A DNA stretch of 64,000 nt from Tenodera sinensis (lineage: Eukaryota > Arthropoda > Insecta > Mantodea > Mantidae): positions 149,099,751 to 149,163,750 of the forward strand of contig CM060967.1 in the NCBI GenBank assembly GCA_030765045.1, in the 5' to 3' direction. This document shows positions 11,842-22,619 of the stretch, in pieces. Both the position numbers and the translations under genes were made by a program. The notes under the pieces are model-generated. The model searched no databases, was not told the origin of the DNA, and saw only the letters and a program-made list of their open reading frames with translations. Every line of letters begins with the position of its first letter. The stretch's first letter is position 1.

Positions 11842-13375
11842 TTTTTTTAAACTGCTTCACATTTGATATTTCTTTTTCATGCCTTTTAAGTTTCTAGCCA
11901 TTTCGGTAGATGGCAGAACAATAGTATAGTGTCAAAATGGTGCCTACATATGACTCTCACTACAAGCAACAGGTGTTATTGAATTCTTGTTTGTGGAAAA
12001 AGAAATTGTGGCGTGCGTGCACAGTAATGATGCAGTTGGGTAATGAGTAAATAAAGTTAACGCATCAGGAAATGCAGAAACAGAGCTCCGTGATGAATCA
12101 CGCTCTGGACATAGCTACGCGTAAAGGACAAGAGCTTTTACCGGCAGAATATACATGCCGTCACACAATGTTGATCTAAGCTTGTAAAACGTGATGGAGA
12201 CTACATAGAAAAAATAGGATATGGACAAGAAATGTTGTCACCAAATTCTGACTTTTAAGAATAAATATGTTCAGAGAAAAAATGTGTGGCATTATACAAG
12301 CCAAGCGGTATGATGCCTTGTGTCAACACTACTGTGCATAGACCGCTGCGTCAATTTTGTCCATCCTTGCTCTTTGACCGTCTCTGTTCTCCTTAGCACG
12401 CCGGCACGCAAAAAGCACGTAACACAGCTCTATGCGCTACAACCTTGACATCACTGCTCTAGAGTATTGTAGTAGGAATATCTATGTGTGTCTGAGTTTA
12501 ATGTAATAACCAAAATCAATACAAACACAAAAGTTAAGTACATGGCAAGGAAGTATCCCGTAAGCAATTGTTCGAAAGATAAAAATAAACGGGGCATATA
12601 AATGGAAGACTAAAAAAAATTTTAAAGTAGGTAAACAAAGAAATAAACAATTAGATTTGCGAAAGGCATACCTATCAGCGGATTCAAACTCTCATTTCCT
12701 ATTGTAAGTCAGATGAAATGCTGTACAATTAAAAACATATAGATTATAAACTACACAGGATTGGAAATGCCTATGTAAAATCATAGCAGAAGTCTTTAGT
12801 GAAACACATGAAGAATGCGCAACGAACGATCTCAGAAAGTAATGAAATAGATTGACAAGGTGAAATCATGTTTTGTCTTTAATTTGTTTAGTATTCCATC
12901 TCTATGTTTACCTGGTTTATCTGTCTGGAATTATAGAGGGAAGGCGAGTATCGTCTATCAAGTTATCATCTAGCAGATTTTGTGATTGTGTTCAGAGTCC
13001 AGGAGTATGGAGTCACTTAACTGTCGAGCCAATCTAATTTCTGTTTCTCGATTATCCGTGCTGCTTTACTAACTGGACCATTACTCGGAGACGGGACTGC
13101 AACGGTTTTATACAATTTTAATACTGTTTAGTGTCTCATATCATGAAATGATTCAACCATGAGGCTAGTAATTAGTGATTCGAGCAAACCTACCTACGAG
13201 GTCACCTTAAAATAAGGTAGTATCTTCTGTTTGCAGATATTTCAAGCGTATGCAATGATCTTGAATGCACTCTCCAAAAGGCGCACATTTTTCTCCATCC
13301 TTTCCGTCTTAAGCCTTATATTCTACTGCGACCGGCAAACAACAAACCATAAGGAAGTTGTGACGGGTTACAATG
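11842..13375. other. unassigned AT-rich sequence
   Basis: No gene, RNA or repeat copy recognised over 1.5 kb. Open frames are short and without resemblance. This is one of the longer stretches not explained by window-internal repeats. Confidence 0.4.
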
Positions 13376-13387
13376 CCCTGTTTTCAA

Positions 13388-13619
13388 TTATTTTTTTAAT
13401 TTTTGGTGTCTAACGACGCTGTCAATTGCCAGTATGACATCAGCGTCACCGGTATGCCGGAATTTTGTCCCACAGGAGTTCTTTTACATGCCAGTAAATC
13501 TACTGACATGGAGCTGTTGCTTCTAAGCACACTTAAAAGCCATCGGGCTAAGCCGGATTTGAACCCGTGACCTTGGGATCAGTAGGCCAGCGTCTAACCA
13601 ACTGAGCCACCCCACTGAC
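13388..13619 (-). mobile_element. tRNA-derived SINE with target-site duplication
   Basis: On the minus strand the head carries an A-box (TGGCTCAGTTGG) and a B-box (GGTTCAAATCC) at tRNA spacing. A roughly 130-bp body and an A-rich tail follow. The 12-bp sequence CCCTGTTTTCAA flanks it on both sides (13376-13387 and 13620-13631), a perfect target-site duplication that fixes the insertion at 232 bp. No duplicate of this SINE was found elsewhere in the window. The intact duplication suggests a relatively young insertion. Mobilisation would depend on a partner non-LTR element. Confidence 0.9.
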
Positions 13620-13649
13620 CCCTGTTTTCAAGGAAAGTGTGAAGAGTAT

Positions 13650-13940
13650 AATGTAACGTCAGCGAAGGACCTTATGGCTAGAGTCCACGGAGTCCACAAT
13701 CGCACGTTTTGGATCATGTGCATGAGGCTCACCATTGCCGATATAGGCTAAGCAATGACGTAGGAGGTACACAGTTCGAAGCTCGTTTGTAATGTAGCCA
13801 GCTCCGTCTCACACTTTGATGCGCTACAGCGTCCAAAGCGTGTATTTCTGGACAGAAGTTCCTATTTGAAAACCAACCAGTGGATCGTGCCTCACAACAT
13901 ACTAAACGTTGTCGGTGCTTTTTTGGACATCCTGTATATA
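13650..13940 (+). pseudogene. mariner-like transposase, C-terminal remnant with 3' terminal repeat
   Basis: Homologous to the reverse complement of 63104-63450. The translated stretch begins VTSAEDLMARVHG, matching the region after the third catalytic Asp of IS630/Tc1-mariner transposases of the DUF4817-associated type common in insects. It then breaks down into stops. It ends in GGTGCTTTTTTGGACATCC followed by TGTATATA, the terminal inverted repeat seen at 63104. The 5' part and the catalytic core are missing. A family M element starts exactly at its tip. Confidence 0.75.
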
Positions 13941-14580
13941 CCTGGTGGAAGGGAACTTATTACATTCTTGTGCTTTATAGAAGCATTACAAACAAAAAGT
14001 CGAATGACTTTTGTTCTTTTATCAGCCGATTTCGAAAATAAATAAATGCGTAATTTCACAAGAATGTACGAAGATAATTGCTTGTTACTTGTAAGATGCA
14101 TAGAGTAACTTACTTCTGACATAGCTTCGGTAGGGACATCACACAGGGTTTCGAAATAGTTAATTACTTAAAAGAATTGAAGGAGTACTCTGAGCAGCTC
14201 TTTCACACATGAAGTAACTCGACAACGTTGCGTTGAGGTTGGTCAGGGAATTGAACCGGTTTCTGGATATAAGCAGTCAGTCGCTTGCTGGGTAGTGTGA
14301 TGTTTTGGGAGCTAACGATTCTGACTGGCCTACACTCGCACAGTAAATATGGAAGGACATGGCAACGTATTTGCTTACGTTCCGAGACACCAGCCTGCGG
14401 TCGTTGTTTATGTACTGACAAAGTGAAAGTGATACCCACACATCTGCAGTGTTGCCAGCTTGTTTTCGACATAACTAAAATATCTCCACAGGAAATGGCC
14501 AGAGACAAAAACATAAGATACAAAATGTGTTGCAAATAGCGAGATCTATCACTGGTTACAATGACTTCCCTTCTACCCGG
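13941..14580. mobile_element. TIR element, family M (MITE-like)
   Basis: The ends read TATACCTGGTGGAAGGGAA on the left and, reverse-complemented, TATACCGGGTAGAAGGGAA on the right, giving imperfect terminal inverted repeats flanked by TA/TATA. Related copies lie at 18481-19166, 39155-39778 and (partial, inverted) 10700-10982. No transposase is encoded: the 130-codon minus-strand frame at 14203-14595 has no family resemblance. A non-autonomous TA-targeting DNA transposon fits. The superfamily cannot be settled. Confidence 0.75.
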
Positions 14581-14924
14581 TATATACATATACATTTATA
14601 TAAATATTTTTTTCATGTCTGTAGGTTAGATTTGGAAGTGATTAATGTAAATGTACCTTATAACGCACATTATAATTCGGTTTATCTCTGTTATGTTCAT
14701 AATAAATAAACAAATTCAAATTGGGCCACTTCAAACTTTTGCCATTCATCTCTTTGAAAAAAAGTTTAACAGCTGAGCACTAATGACTCCTCTATTACTC
14801 TATTACTAAAGCTAGCTTTTGTTTGTCTCTCTGTTACGTGTGATTCCGTATGTGAAAGTTGAGGTATCAGTGGTGCACTGGCCCTTGTTGATGGAACATT
14901 TTTGCGCAAAAAGCAAAGCTCATA
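14581..14924. other. unassigned sequence
   Basis: AT-rich flank between the TIR element and a family A fragment. Nothing recognised. Confidence 0.4.
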
Positions 14925-15001
14925 GCTTTAAAAATACCACAGTGGTAGTCATTTTTACGTTTTGAAAATGAACTTTTCGTTTTTGAGTTAAGATTGCTGT
15001 T

Positions 15002-15032
<31 letters not shown>

Positions 15033-15182
15033 ACAGGCACATGCACACACACTACATACAGGAAATGTGTTCTAAAATGTTTTATTTTAGATTTAGGGAG
15101 TCCCTAAACGTGAAATCTCAATAACGAATTTTTAAATGGAATGTAAAACTTTCTCTACCTACTAAGTGCGGCAGAGAAAATA
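14925..15182 (+). repeat. family A repeat, 3' end only
   Basis: Retains TTTCGTTTTTGAGTTA, the (CA)n tract (15001-15028), the distal block and the terminal hairpin (ACTTTCTCTACCTACTAAGTG). Truncated on its 5' side at about 14925. Confidence 0.8.
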
Positions 15183-15737
15183 GTTATAATGCTTTAAATA
15201 CAGAAGTGGCTTGAAAGATGTCGTACTTGTATTTTTAAAGCATGTCTTTGACTCTTAAAGAGCAATAAAATCCTTTTCATTTGTTTAATGCCCTAAAGAA
15301 AGGGAAAATATTCCTTAAACAAAGCTCGCAACAGCAATTCTGTTTGGTATTCTGTATGCCGTTGTCAACCAGAGCTGCGTAGGCTGTGCAACTTACAAAC
15401 CCATTAGCTCGAATTCCTGTCCCATCAAATTGTCTAGACGGTTTATAGTCAACTGCTCTATAAACTCACCTGCGATTAATTTCATTAATGTCACGCTTTC
15501 GCTAGCCCCGAAGCCTGGCATTAAAATCTTCTTGGAAGCGCAGGATCTTGGTCTGGAAATCGTGCTACGAAGGAGAGGAAGCAGAGGTTGAATGATTGCT
15601 GCTTGCATGTTAAGAGTTGGCATGCCAATTTTAATTTAAACATTCTTTTATGTAGAGGGATGTAAGAGATATACGTAATATCCTAGGCGTTATGCAATTG
15701 TGAAAACTCATTATCCACATGAATTAGTGGATATCAT
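15183..15737. other. unassigned sequence
   Basis: No repeat or gene recognised. A 76-codon minus-strand frame (15393-15623) has no resemblance to a known family. Confidence 0.4.
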
Positions 15738-16010
15738 TTTCTTCTTCTTCTTCTTCTTCTTCTTCTTCTTCTTCATCTTCTTCATCTTCTTCATCTTCTT
15801 CATCTTCTTCATCATCTTCTTCATCTTCATCATCTTCTTCATCTTCTTCATCTTCTTCATCTTCTTCATCTTCTTCATCTTCTTCATCTTCTTCATGTTC
15901 TTCATCTTCTTCATCTTCTTCATCTTCTTCATCTTCATCTTCTTCATCTTCTTCTTCTTCTTCTTCTACTACTTCTTCTTCTACTACTTCTTCTTCTACT
16001 ACTTCTTCTG
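15738..16010. repeat. TTC/ATC compound microsatellite
   Basis: About 270 bp of TTC units interrupted regularly by ATC, ending in three TTC-rich blocks separated by TACTAC. The higher-order period is mostly TTCTTCATC. Reading frames here (poly-Phe/Ile, poly-Lys/Met, poly-Glu/Asp) are composition artefacts. The strand bias makes it a homopurine-homopyrimidine tract. Confidence 0.95.
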
Positions 16011-16069
16011 TCTTTACAAGGACTAGGAGTTTAATCCCGTTCCGTAACAAAGATGTTTAGATCCTCGGC

Positions 16070-16900
16070 CGTTCTGTATTTCACAGGAATGTCCAACCTT
16101 GTCTCTTTAGAGATGCTTGCGTAATGAGTGGCCACTCCACTCCTTCATTCGGAGGGATAGACAGTCAGTATCCAGTAACGGACACAGACAGGCGATTCCA
16201 TGACAGTTTCTAAATCACGTCTTGAATTTTCCGGAAATGTCCTCAGAAAACCTCTTCATTCTGGATGATTTTTGCATAAATGGTAAACAGTAAGAAACAG
16301 ACAAAAGTGTACTAAATAAAAAATGTGGATCTCGTTAAAACACAATTTATGTCAAATGCTTTGTTTTTCTTTTGAGTGAGCCATTTCCGAGATATTCTCT
16401 ATCACTTGTTTGAATTTACCAATACTTATTCTTTTTTTCAAATAGAAATATATTATCCGTTTCGTTAACTCTTGGCCCTGCAAAGAGAACGGAATGTCAA
16501 AGGCATTGCATAGCAACCAGCTCTTAAAACATTTTACTATCGCTCAAAGCCTTCTGTATTCCCCTTGCACCTACAAGAAAATTAGCAGTAATTTCTGAAA
16601 ATGTTATGTCGGTTAAAATGTAGTAGGTAGAAAAATAGGCATTTGCAGGAATAGTGTGTGTAAGAATGAGTATAGCTCTAGATATATTTGCAAACAGAGT
16701 TTCTACATATTGAACTATATTAAAAGTTTGAGTCTTTAATTTTGTTGGCAAATATTGATTGGGTTCGCAAACGTAAGTAGTACCGAAGAAGTTGCTAATG
16801 AACATAATTATTTAATCGCATAAAAAGCATAAAGTGGAAGGAGGTAAATAGAACTCCTCTCTTTCGCAAACGTATGACATCACTAATATTTCTTCTTCCC
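16070..16900. repeat. composite repeat: block F, family A subfamily II and block D
   Basis: Three segments occur in order. Block F (about 16070-16215: ATGTCCAACCTTGTCTCTTT..CACTCCACTCC..AGTCAGTATCC) is shared with 44005-44140 and, inverted, 23815-23998. A minus-strand family A interior of a distinct subfamily follows (16216-16690: TTTGCATAAATGGTAAACAG, AATGTGGATCTCGTTAAAAC). Block D (about 16735-16890: GTGGAAGGAGGTAAAT) is shared with 21410-21640. The order F then A-interior recurs at 44005-44575, so this looks like a distinct element rather than chance neighbours. Confidence 0.65.
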
Positions 16901-17590
16901 TTAGACTTATAACTAGACATGGGAGAAAATCTCACATGCACATTACGTTGACTACACATCGACCGTAGAGTGCGGGGGGTGTTGTGATTGGCATGTAAAC
17001 AAGAGAGGTAGGAAGGTCACAGTCAATAACGCACCGTGCACTTCACGCCACAGTTCCACTATATCAGCCTCGCATACGACCTTCCCCCCGTGACGTAAAA
17101 GTTCCATAGTTCAGTTATGCTTACGCACAGGTCATTTACCAGTGAGTTTCCCCTATGCCTGCTTATAACTAAACCTTTCTTTGGTAGTCTCTCAGAGAGC
17201 ATTCGATTAATATTGTGACACAGCGGTTATTGCGCAAGGTAATCGGAAGATGGGTGCCGGTTAGCAAGATAAAGCGCGCGCTCACCCAACATAAACACGA
17301 TAAGCACTATCGCCAGAGAACTAGAATCTTCTGGATGTTTCGACATCCCAAACGTTAAATATGTGAGCGCTCTCGCGATGCGAGCCTGTCTGGTGCAGTT
17401 CGAGAGTGAGGAAATGTGGCGAGTGAGTGACTGAATGAGTGAGTGAGTCACCTCATTGGGGCTACTCTCCAAACGAGTTTGTTACATTTCTAATATTTGG
17501 ATTGATGCGAGTGCTCATCAATGGTTCTCTTCAATTCCATGCAGAGCCTCCTCTCCAACGTCGACTGAATAACAGATAGTGCGAGGGTTG
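16901..17590. other. unassigned sequence
   Basis: Less AT-rich than average at about 16940-17110 and 17230-17460. The frame at 17227-17472 (minus) has no family resemblance. Short GAGT repeats lie near 17420-17445. Confidence 0.4.
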
Positions 17591-18078
17591 AAGCACATCA
17601 AATTGTAAACAAACGACTGTCTGCAGCAAGACTGAATAGGAAACTGATGTAAAGTTCGAAGCACACCAGATTGTAAACAGACGATTGCCATCAGCAACCG
17701 GTGAATGGCAAATGACATGTGAAGGTCAAAGCATACCAGATTGTAAACAGACGATTGTCTGTAGCAACAAGTCAATATCAAGTAGCATGAAGGTCGAAAC
17801 ACACCATATCATCAACAGTGGTCTGACTACACCTGCGGCTAAATAAGAACTGAAGGTCAAATCCACCGGATTGTAAATAGAGGATTCTGTCCTGCTACAC
17901 CTGCATAGCAAGTGACGTATGCAGTTAGAAACACACCAGATTGTAAACAGAGGACTCTGTTCTGAATAGCAAGTGACGTATGCAGTTAGAAACACACCAG
18001 ATTGTAAACAGAGGACTCTGTTCTGAATAGCAAGTGACGTATGCAGTTAGAAACACACCAGATTGTAAACAGAGGACA
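17591..18078. repeat. minisatellite, about eight units of 61-70 bp
   Basis: Units are marked by GAAACACACCAGATTGTAAA and start near 17591, 17658, 17728, 17796, 17858, 17928, 17989 and 18050. The last three are almost identical at a 61-bp period. The earlier ones are diverged and 62-70 bp apart. Minus-strand frames across the array repeat short peptides only because the DNA repeats. Confidence 0.9.
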
Positions 18079-18480
18079 TTGAAAGGCGCACACACTAAAG
18101 ATATTGTTCTCCGTCGGTGTTGGTTGGGTACTGTGAAGAGAAAGAACTGAAATTAAGTGATCCTGTTGGCCCTGTAGTATCAAAACGGTATCAAGACATG
18201 GGTTTATTATTGAAATTTGATTTATTCGAGTTCGTTGTACTGCCCCTAGAAGTGTGCAATAGAAATTCTAAATCATCCTATATGTGGATTAATCATGGGT
18301 AGAGAAATTTGGGTAAATGTTGACATTATCACTTCTAAAACGAAGAAAGATCCTAGAAAGTAAACTGCGTTAAAGATAATGTTTATAATGAAGACACCTA
18401 AAACCTTAACTGCCTAAACAATCCCAGGTTACAACAGGTGGCAATGCTTCTATAAATTAGCTATCAAGCTCTTGGAATAT
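18079..18480. other. unassigned sequence
   Basis: No repeat copy or coding signature recognised between the minisatellite and the TIR element. Confidence 0.4.
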
Positions 18481-19166
18481 ACAGGATGGAAGGTAAGCTT
18501 ACATTCTTTCTAATAGGTCTTCATAGAAGCGTAACTAACAAAAATCTCGAATTTGATTTTGTTCTTTGATCAGCCATTTTAGTAAAAATAAATGGTTTTT
18601 GATCCAAATTGGATGCGTAATTTCACAAGAATATACGAAGATAATCGTTTGTTACATGTAAGATGCGTAGAGTAACTTATTTCTGGTATAGCTTCAATAG
18701 TAATTACGGGACATCACACAGGGTTTCGAAATAATTAATCACTTAAAAGATGTGAAAGAATACTACGAGCAGCTCTTTGAAACGTGAAGTATGTCGATAA
18801 CGTTGCGTTGAGGTTGGTCAAGGAATTGACCTGGTTTGTGGATGTAAACAGGTCGGGCGCTTTCGCTTTCCTGTAATGTTTTGGGAGCTAACGCTTGTGA
18901 TTGGCCTACACTCACACAGTAAACCGGAGGGACAAGCATGGTATGTGTTTATGTTCTCAAGACGCACCGTTAGGAAGTTTGGTTATGTGCTGAGCTAGGG
19001 AAAGTGACGCCCACAGAATCTGCAGTGTTGCCAGTTTGTTTTCGACAAAACTAAAATATCGTCATAGCAAATGATCAGAGACAAAAACGTAAGATACAAA
19101 ATGTGTTGGAAATACCGATATCTACCCCTAGTGTTAATTAATGTAATGACTTCCCTTCCATCCGAT
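18481..19166. mobile_element. TIR element, family M (MITE-like), longest copy
   Basis: The left end reads TATACAGGATGGAAGGTAAG. The right end, reverse-complemented, reads ATATCGGATGGAAGGGAAG. The interior matches 13941-14580 throughout and 39155-39778 in part, with common blocks GTAAGATGCGTAGAGTAACT, GGACATCACACAGGGTTTCG, AACGTTGCGTTGAGGTTGGT and GCAGTGTTGCCAG. No transposase frame is present. Confidence 0.8.
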
Positions 19167-19254
19167 ATGTCTATTTCACATAATATCGTTCTACTCTGTC
19201 AAATTATTCGAAATGCTGCTTTGGAACGTCAGGATCAAGTAAACTAATACCAAA

Positions 19255-19395
19255 TAGTATAAGAGGTGGAACCAGGACTGAAAAATTCAATGCCATAGCC
19301 AGGATTTGAACCCGGATCTTCCGCTTATGGAGCGGCTGCTTTAACCACTAAGCTATCATGGCCAACTTGCCAGTACGACATTAAATTCCCCAGCT
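19255..19395 (-). mobile_element. SINE with foldable tRNA-like head
   Basis: Minus-strand 19362-19292 (71 nt) folds as a cloverleaf. The acceptor GCCATGA pairs with CTATGGC. The D arm is GCTT/AAGC with a GTGG-containing loop. The anticodon stem is CCGC/GCGG around TCCATAA. The T arm is CCGGG TTCAAAT CCTGG. A CAT anticodon would sit in the loop, but position 33 is C rather than T, so a working tRNA is unlikely. Non-tRNA sequence continues downstream (TTGAATTTTTCAG..), as expected for a SINE body. No target duplication was seen. Confidence 0.6.
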
Positions 19396-19499
19396 GATTC
19401 GTACTTTTCCCGGGTAGACCACATAGGAATCTCACATCTCACACGGAAATATATGTGCGTGTGTATGTTTGTGTGTCGGTCTGTGCATTGTTATTCATT

Positions 19500-19765
19500 T
19501 GTTGTAATCTCTTAGTCACGCAAAGAGAACGGAACTTCATACTAATCATGTAACGACCGCTCTTAAAATATTTGACCATCGCTTAAAGCCTAATATATTT
19601 ACCTTGCACCTGCAAGAGAATTTAGCAGTAAGTTAATTTCTACAAATGTTTATCTCCGTTTACATAAAAGAGACTGAGGAACAAGTGTTTGTAAGAGTAG
19701 CTTGTGCAGTAGTAGAGAAAGTCATATGAGTGCAACGCACCAGATTTCTATGTTTCATATCCCAA
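19500..19765 (-). repeat. family A repeat, 5' third
   Basis: Covers CTTAAAGCCTAATATATT, ACCTGCAAGAGAA and the 5' terminus GTAGAGAAAGTCATATGAGT then CACCAGA. The distal two thirds are missing. Confidence 0.8.
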
Positions 19766-20264
19766 AGTAAATTCACAACCTAGATATTTAATGCTGAAGA
19801 CTTGTTCTATTGTTTATGTTCTAGTATTGCTTGACTATTTGAAAGCGAATTGTATTTTCCCGATAAAGAATATAATTTTATAATTTCGTAAGGAATTTAC
19901 ATTATACCCGTCTAAGAGTTTAAACACTGATGGTGATCATTAAACAACAGTAAAACAAAAAGGGTATAATTCACAAGACCATTGCGTGGTACAAGAATGA
20001 CTAAGTCATCACACATTGCCCCTGAGCAGTCCGGAAACTGTACATCATCCCGAACAGGAGTGTTGCCTAAGTCGCAGGAAATGAAACGCTGGAGTGCAGA
20101 AATTAACCTGAGCAACACATAACCTTTCACAAACACGGCAAAGCGACTTGCAAATATTCCACTTCTGTCTGTCTACACGAGCATTTTTGGGGTCAAATCA
20201 CGTTGAGATTTTCATAAGGTGCACGCCAGTTTTTAAGCCCTACACTAAGCGTGCAGTCAAACCC
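19766..20264. other. unassigned sequence
   Basis: No recognised repeat. The 74-codon minus frame at 19912-20136 shows no family resemblance. Confidence 0.4.
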
Positions 20265-20455
20265 CTGTAAAGACTTATTCCTTTTTCTACTTTAGGTTAA
20301 TCCAGATAAACATTAACAGAAATTATCTTTTTGCTAACGGGTCCTAATTACCCAGCTGTCCACGGGCCCTTAAACCACACAGACTCACTCACTCTTTTTC
20401 CTAATGTTCTTGTAGGTACAAGGGGAATACAGTGGGCTTTATACCAGGAAAATTA
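20265..20455 (+). repeat. family A fragment interrupted by about 60 bp
   Basis: Family A blocks (GATAAACATTAACAGAAATT, then TTCTTGTAGGTACAAGGGGA) are separated by about 55-60 bp of unrelated GC-richer sequence (about 20337-20396: CGGGTCCTAATTACCCAGC..GACTCACTCACTC), probably a small insertion. Confidence 0.65.
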
Positions 20456-20689
20456 GTCATCGCGGTTACAGAAATGATGACGTCACCCATATACTCGTAT
20501 ATACAAACTTAGAAGGCTTTAACATTAATTTTTCATATTATTCTTCACTTTATGTAGAGCTTTACAATTTCGCATATATTTAACGTTATTTCAGGAGTAA
20601 ATGCTGACGTCTACAGAGCATGCAGGATTTTATCTATCAATAGCAATCTGTTTTTAGATTTTATAATCTTCTTTTAGACAAAAAGTCTA

Positions 20690-21035
20690 AAGACTTTTCA
20701 ACGAGATCTATATTTTTTGTACAGCAAGATTTGGTCTATCTCTTACGGTTTACCAATTATGCAAAAGTCATCAAGAGTAAAAGAACTTCGTAGGCCGTAG
20801 CCAGAAAGTTCAAAATATACATTTCCTTTGCCATAAAAGAACTTAAGCATATGACATTTTAATCAAAATTGTTAGTCATTTTTGAGAAAATCTAAATTTT
20901 AGAAAACTTTTTCATGTAAAGGATAGTTTAGGTTGGAGGAACTTTCTTCAAAACCATCATGTCGCATCCGTAAAATATATTAATCTTAAATACCAACTTT
21001 GATTTAGAGTTATGTTGTTCACATACACACGCGCG
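20690..21035 (+). repeat. family A repeat, middle section
   Basis: Runs from CAACGAGATCTATATTTTTT to the start of the microsatellite position (CACACGCGCGC), where it is cut by the next unit. Confidence 0.85.
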
Positions 21036-21160
21036 CCTACACTGAGTACTGCGGTTACACCACTGAGGATGTCCGACGCAGCTTCGAACGAAACGTCTGG
21101 AGTGAGAATTTCCAATAGACCACGACCCACAAGCCCGGATAATCATTTTCTATTTTAAGA
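21036..21160. repeat. short unrelated insert at the family A microsatellite position
   Basis: About 120 bp (CTACACTGAGTACTGCGG .. GAAACGTCTGG .. AGCCCGGATAATC) replace the distal part of family A. The sequence is GC-richer than its surroundings and has the look of a separate interspersed repeat. No second copy in the window was found. Confidence 0.4.
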
Positions 21161-21164
21161 CGAA

Positions 21165-21645
21165 ACCTTACTAAATACAAATGTGGACCTTGTTAAAACA
21201 CACAATTTACGTAAAATACTTTGTTTCTCTGAGTGAACCATTTCTCAAATTTTCTTTCTGATTTGATTGAACTTCCCAAAACTTGTACCTTTTACAGTAG
21301 GAATGTTATTGTATTTTCATTCCTTGGCCTAGCAAAGGGAACTATATTAAAAGTGTATCGCAATATGTTACGCGACGATCACTTGGTGTATCTTCTAAGA
21401 CTTTGACTTTGTCGCCGACTTCTCAAACGTAAACAGTGCCAAAAAAGTTACTCATGAACAGATGTTTATCGCATAAGATTTGAAACTGCTTTCGTAAATC
21501 AAACGCAACGCTCTTGCGTTGCTGCAACACAATGCACAGCTGGGGTTAAAGAGAGGCAAAGTACGCGTATAATGGAAGGAGGTAAACCCAAATCCCCCTC
21601 TTTCGTAAAGGTTGAACATCGCTGGTACAATACCTGTTTACCTAT
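21165..21645. repeat. composite repeat: family A subfamily II (minus) plus block D
   Basis: Positions 21165-21400 match the interior of the copy at 16300-16500. Positions 21405-21640 match block D at 16735-16890 (AAACGTAA.CAGTGCC, AGTTACTCATGAACA, TGGAAGGAGGTAAAC, CTCTTTCGTAAA). The same order in both places supports a single composite element. Confidence 0.65.
21515..21640 (+). repeat. arm 1 of an inverted repeat (block D core)
   Basis: Matches the reverse complement of 22620-22765, sharing TGCAACACA, a TTAAAG..GGCAAA block, CGCGT and TGGAAGGAGGTAAA. The arms are about 1 kb apart. Confidence 0.65.
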
Positions 21646-22414
21646 TGTGGGCAGAGAGAATCAAATGAAGAGAAGCAGAAAAGACAGATAAAACGATAAG
21701 GACAAAGATACAAAAGAAACGAAAGCGAGAGTCCGAATAGATATTCCTAATGCCTTGTGATTTACATCAAACTTGGCATTCACGCGTCGGTGATCTGGCT
21801 GGTGTTCAGCATGTGCGGTCGGAATGTTACAAATCAAGTATGAAAACGCCACACTCAATACAAAGATGTTGTCACCTTTAACTCACGTGTTCTTTGGCAA
21901 ATCGACAGGTTCCAGACGGTTAGCATAAATAAAGGTTACTCCCGTCAAGGCTTAAGGGTCACACAATCAGGACAGGCGTATTTTTTTACTCTTTCACTTG
22001 TTACGCCGTTGTTATCTATTGCACCATATCGGCGGCTTAGACTTCCGAAATCTCCTATCCTTAAGGAAGACAAAACAAAGGTTTGTTTATGGTTTACATA
22101 TTTAATGCTTTATTTCTGTAAAATTAATATAATTCAAGTTTTGATGCTGTAGAGAAGAGCGGTATAAAGAGATAGTTAATGGAAAATTTTGTTTACATAA
22201 TTTACGTTTAACTTTAAAGTTTCATGAATTTAGTATTAAAATTAATGTTATATTTAATGTTTATATTCTATAGGTTAGTTAGCTAATTTGTACTGGATAC
22301 ACACAGGTCGCCGCTGGACATTTAGAAATAATTTGTGGAATTAAAGAGTAGCTAGAAATTAGTTATTAATTGTTGAATATTAATAAACAATAAATACGTA
22401 AAAATTAATGTTAA
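21646..22414. other. unassigned interior of an inverted repeat pair
   Basis: AT-rich, with no transposase-like frame. The 65-codon minus frame at 21661-21858 has no resemblance. It may be the interior of a foldback-type element defined by the block D arms. Confidence 0.3.
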
Positions 22415-22437
22415 TAAATAATAATAATAATAATAAT

Positions 22438-22469
<32 letters not shown>

Positions 22470-22471
22470 AT

Positions 22472-22567
<96 letters not shown>
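22415..22567. repeat. (TAA)n microsatellite, about 150 bp
   Basis: TAA units with two small interruptions (AATTAATAAT near 22440 and TAATTATAAT near 22470). Confidence 0.95.
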
Positions 22568-22568
<1 letters not shown>

Positions 22569-22619
22569 TCAATAACTACAAAATACTTTTGTTTACAACA
22601 AAATTACATAATCACACCC

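Noticed and set aside
15700..16050. Acidic, Lys/Met-rich or Phe/Ile-rich ORFs of about 108 codons
   Set aside because: Products of the TTC/ATC microsatellite.
17591..18078. CRISPR array
   Set aside because: Units are contiguous tandem repeats without unique spacers, and the DNA is eukaryotic.
17518..18183. Minus-strand ORFs with repeated peptide segments
   Set aside because: They reflect the underlying minisatellite. Unit lengths of 61-70 bp do not keep the frame.
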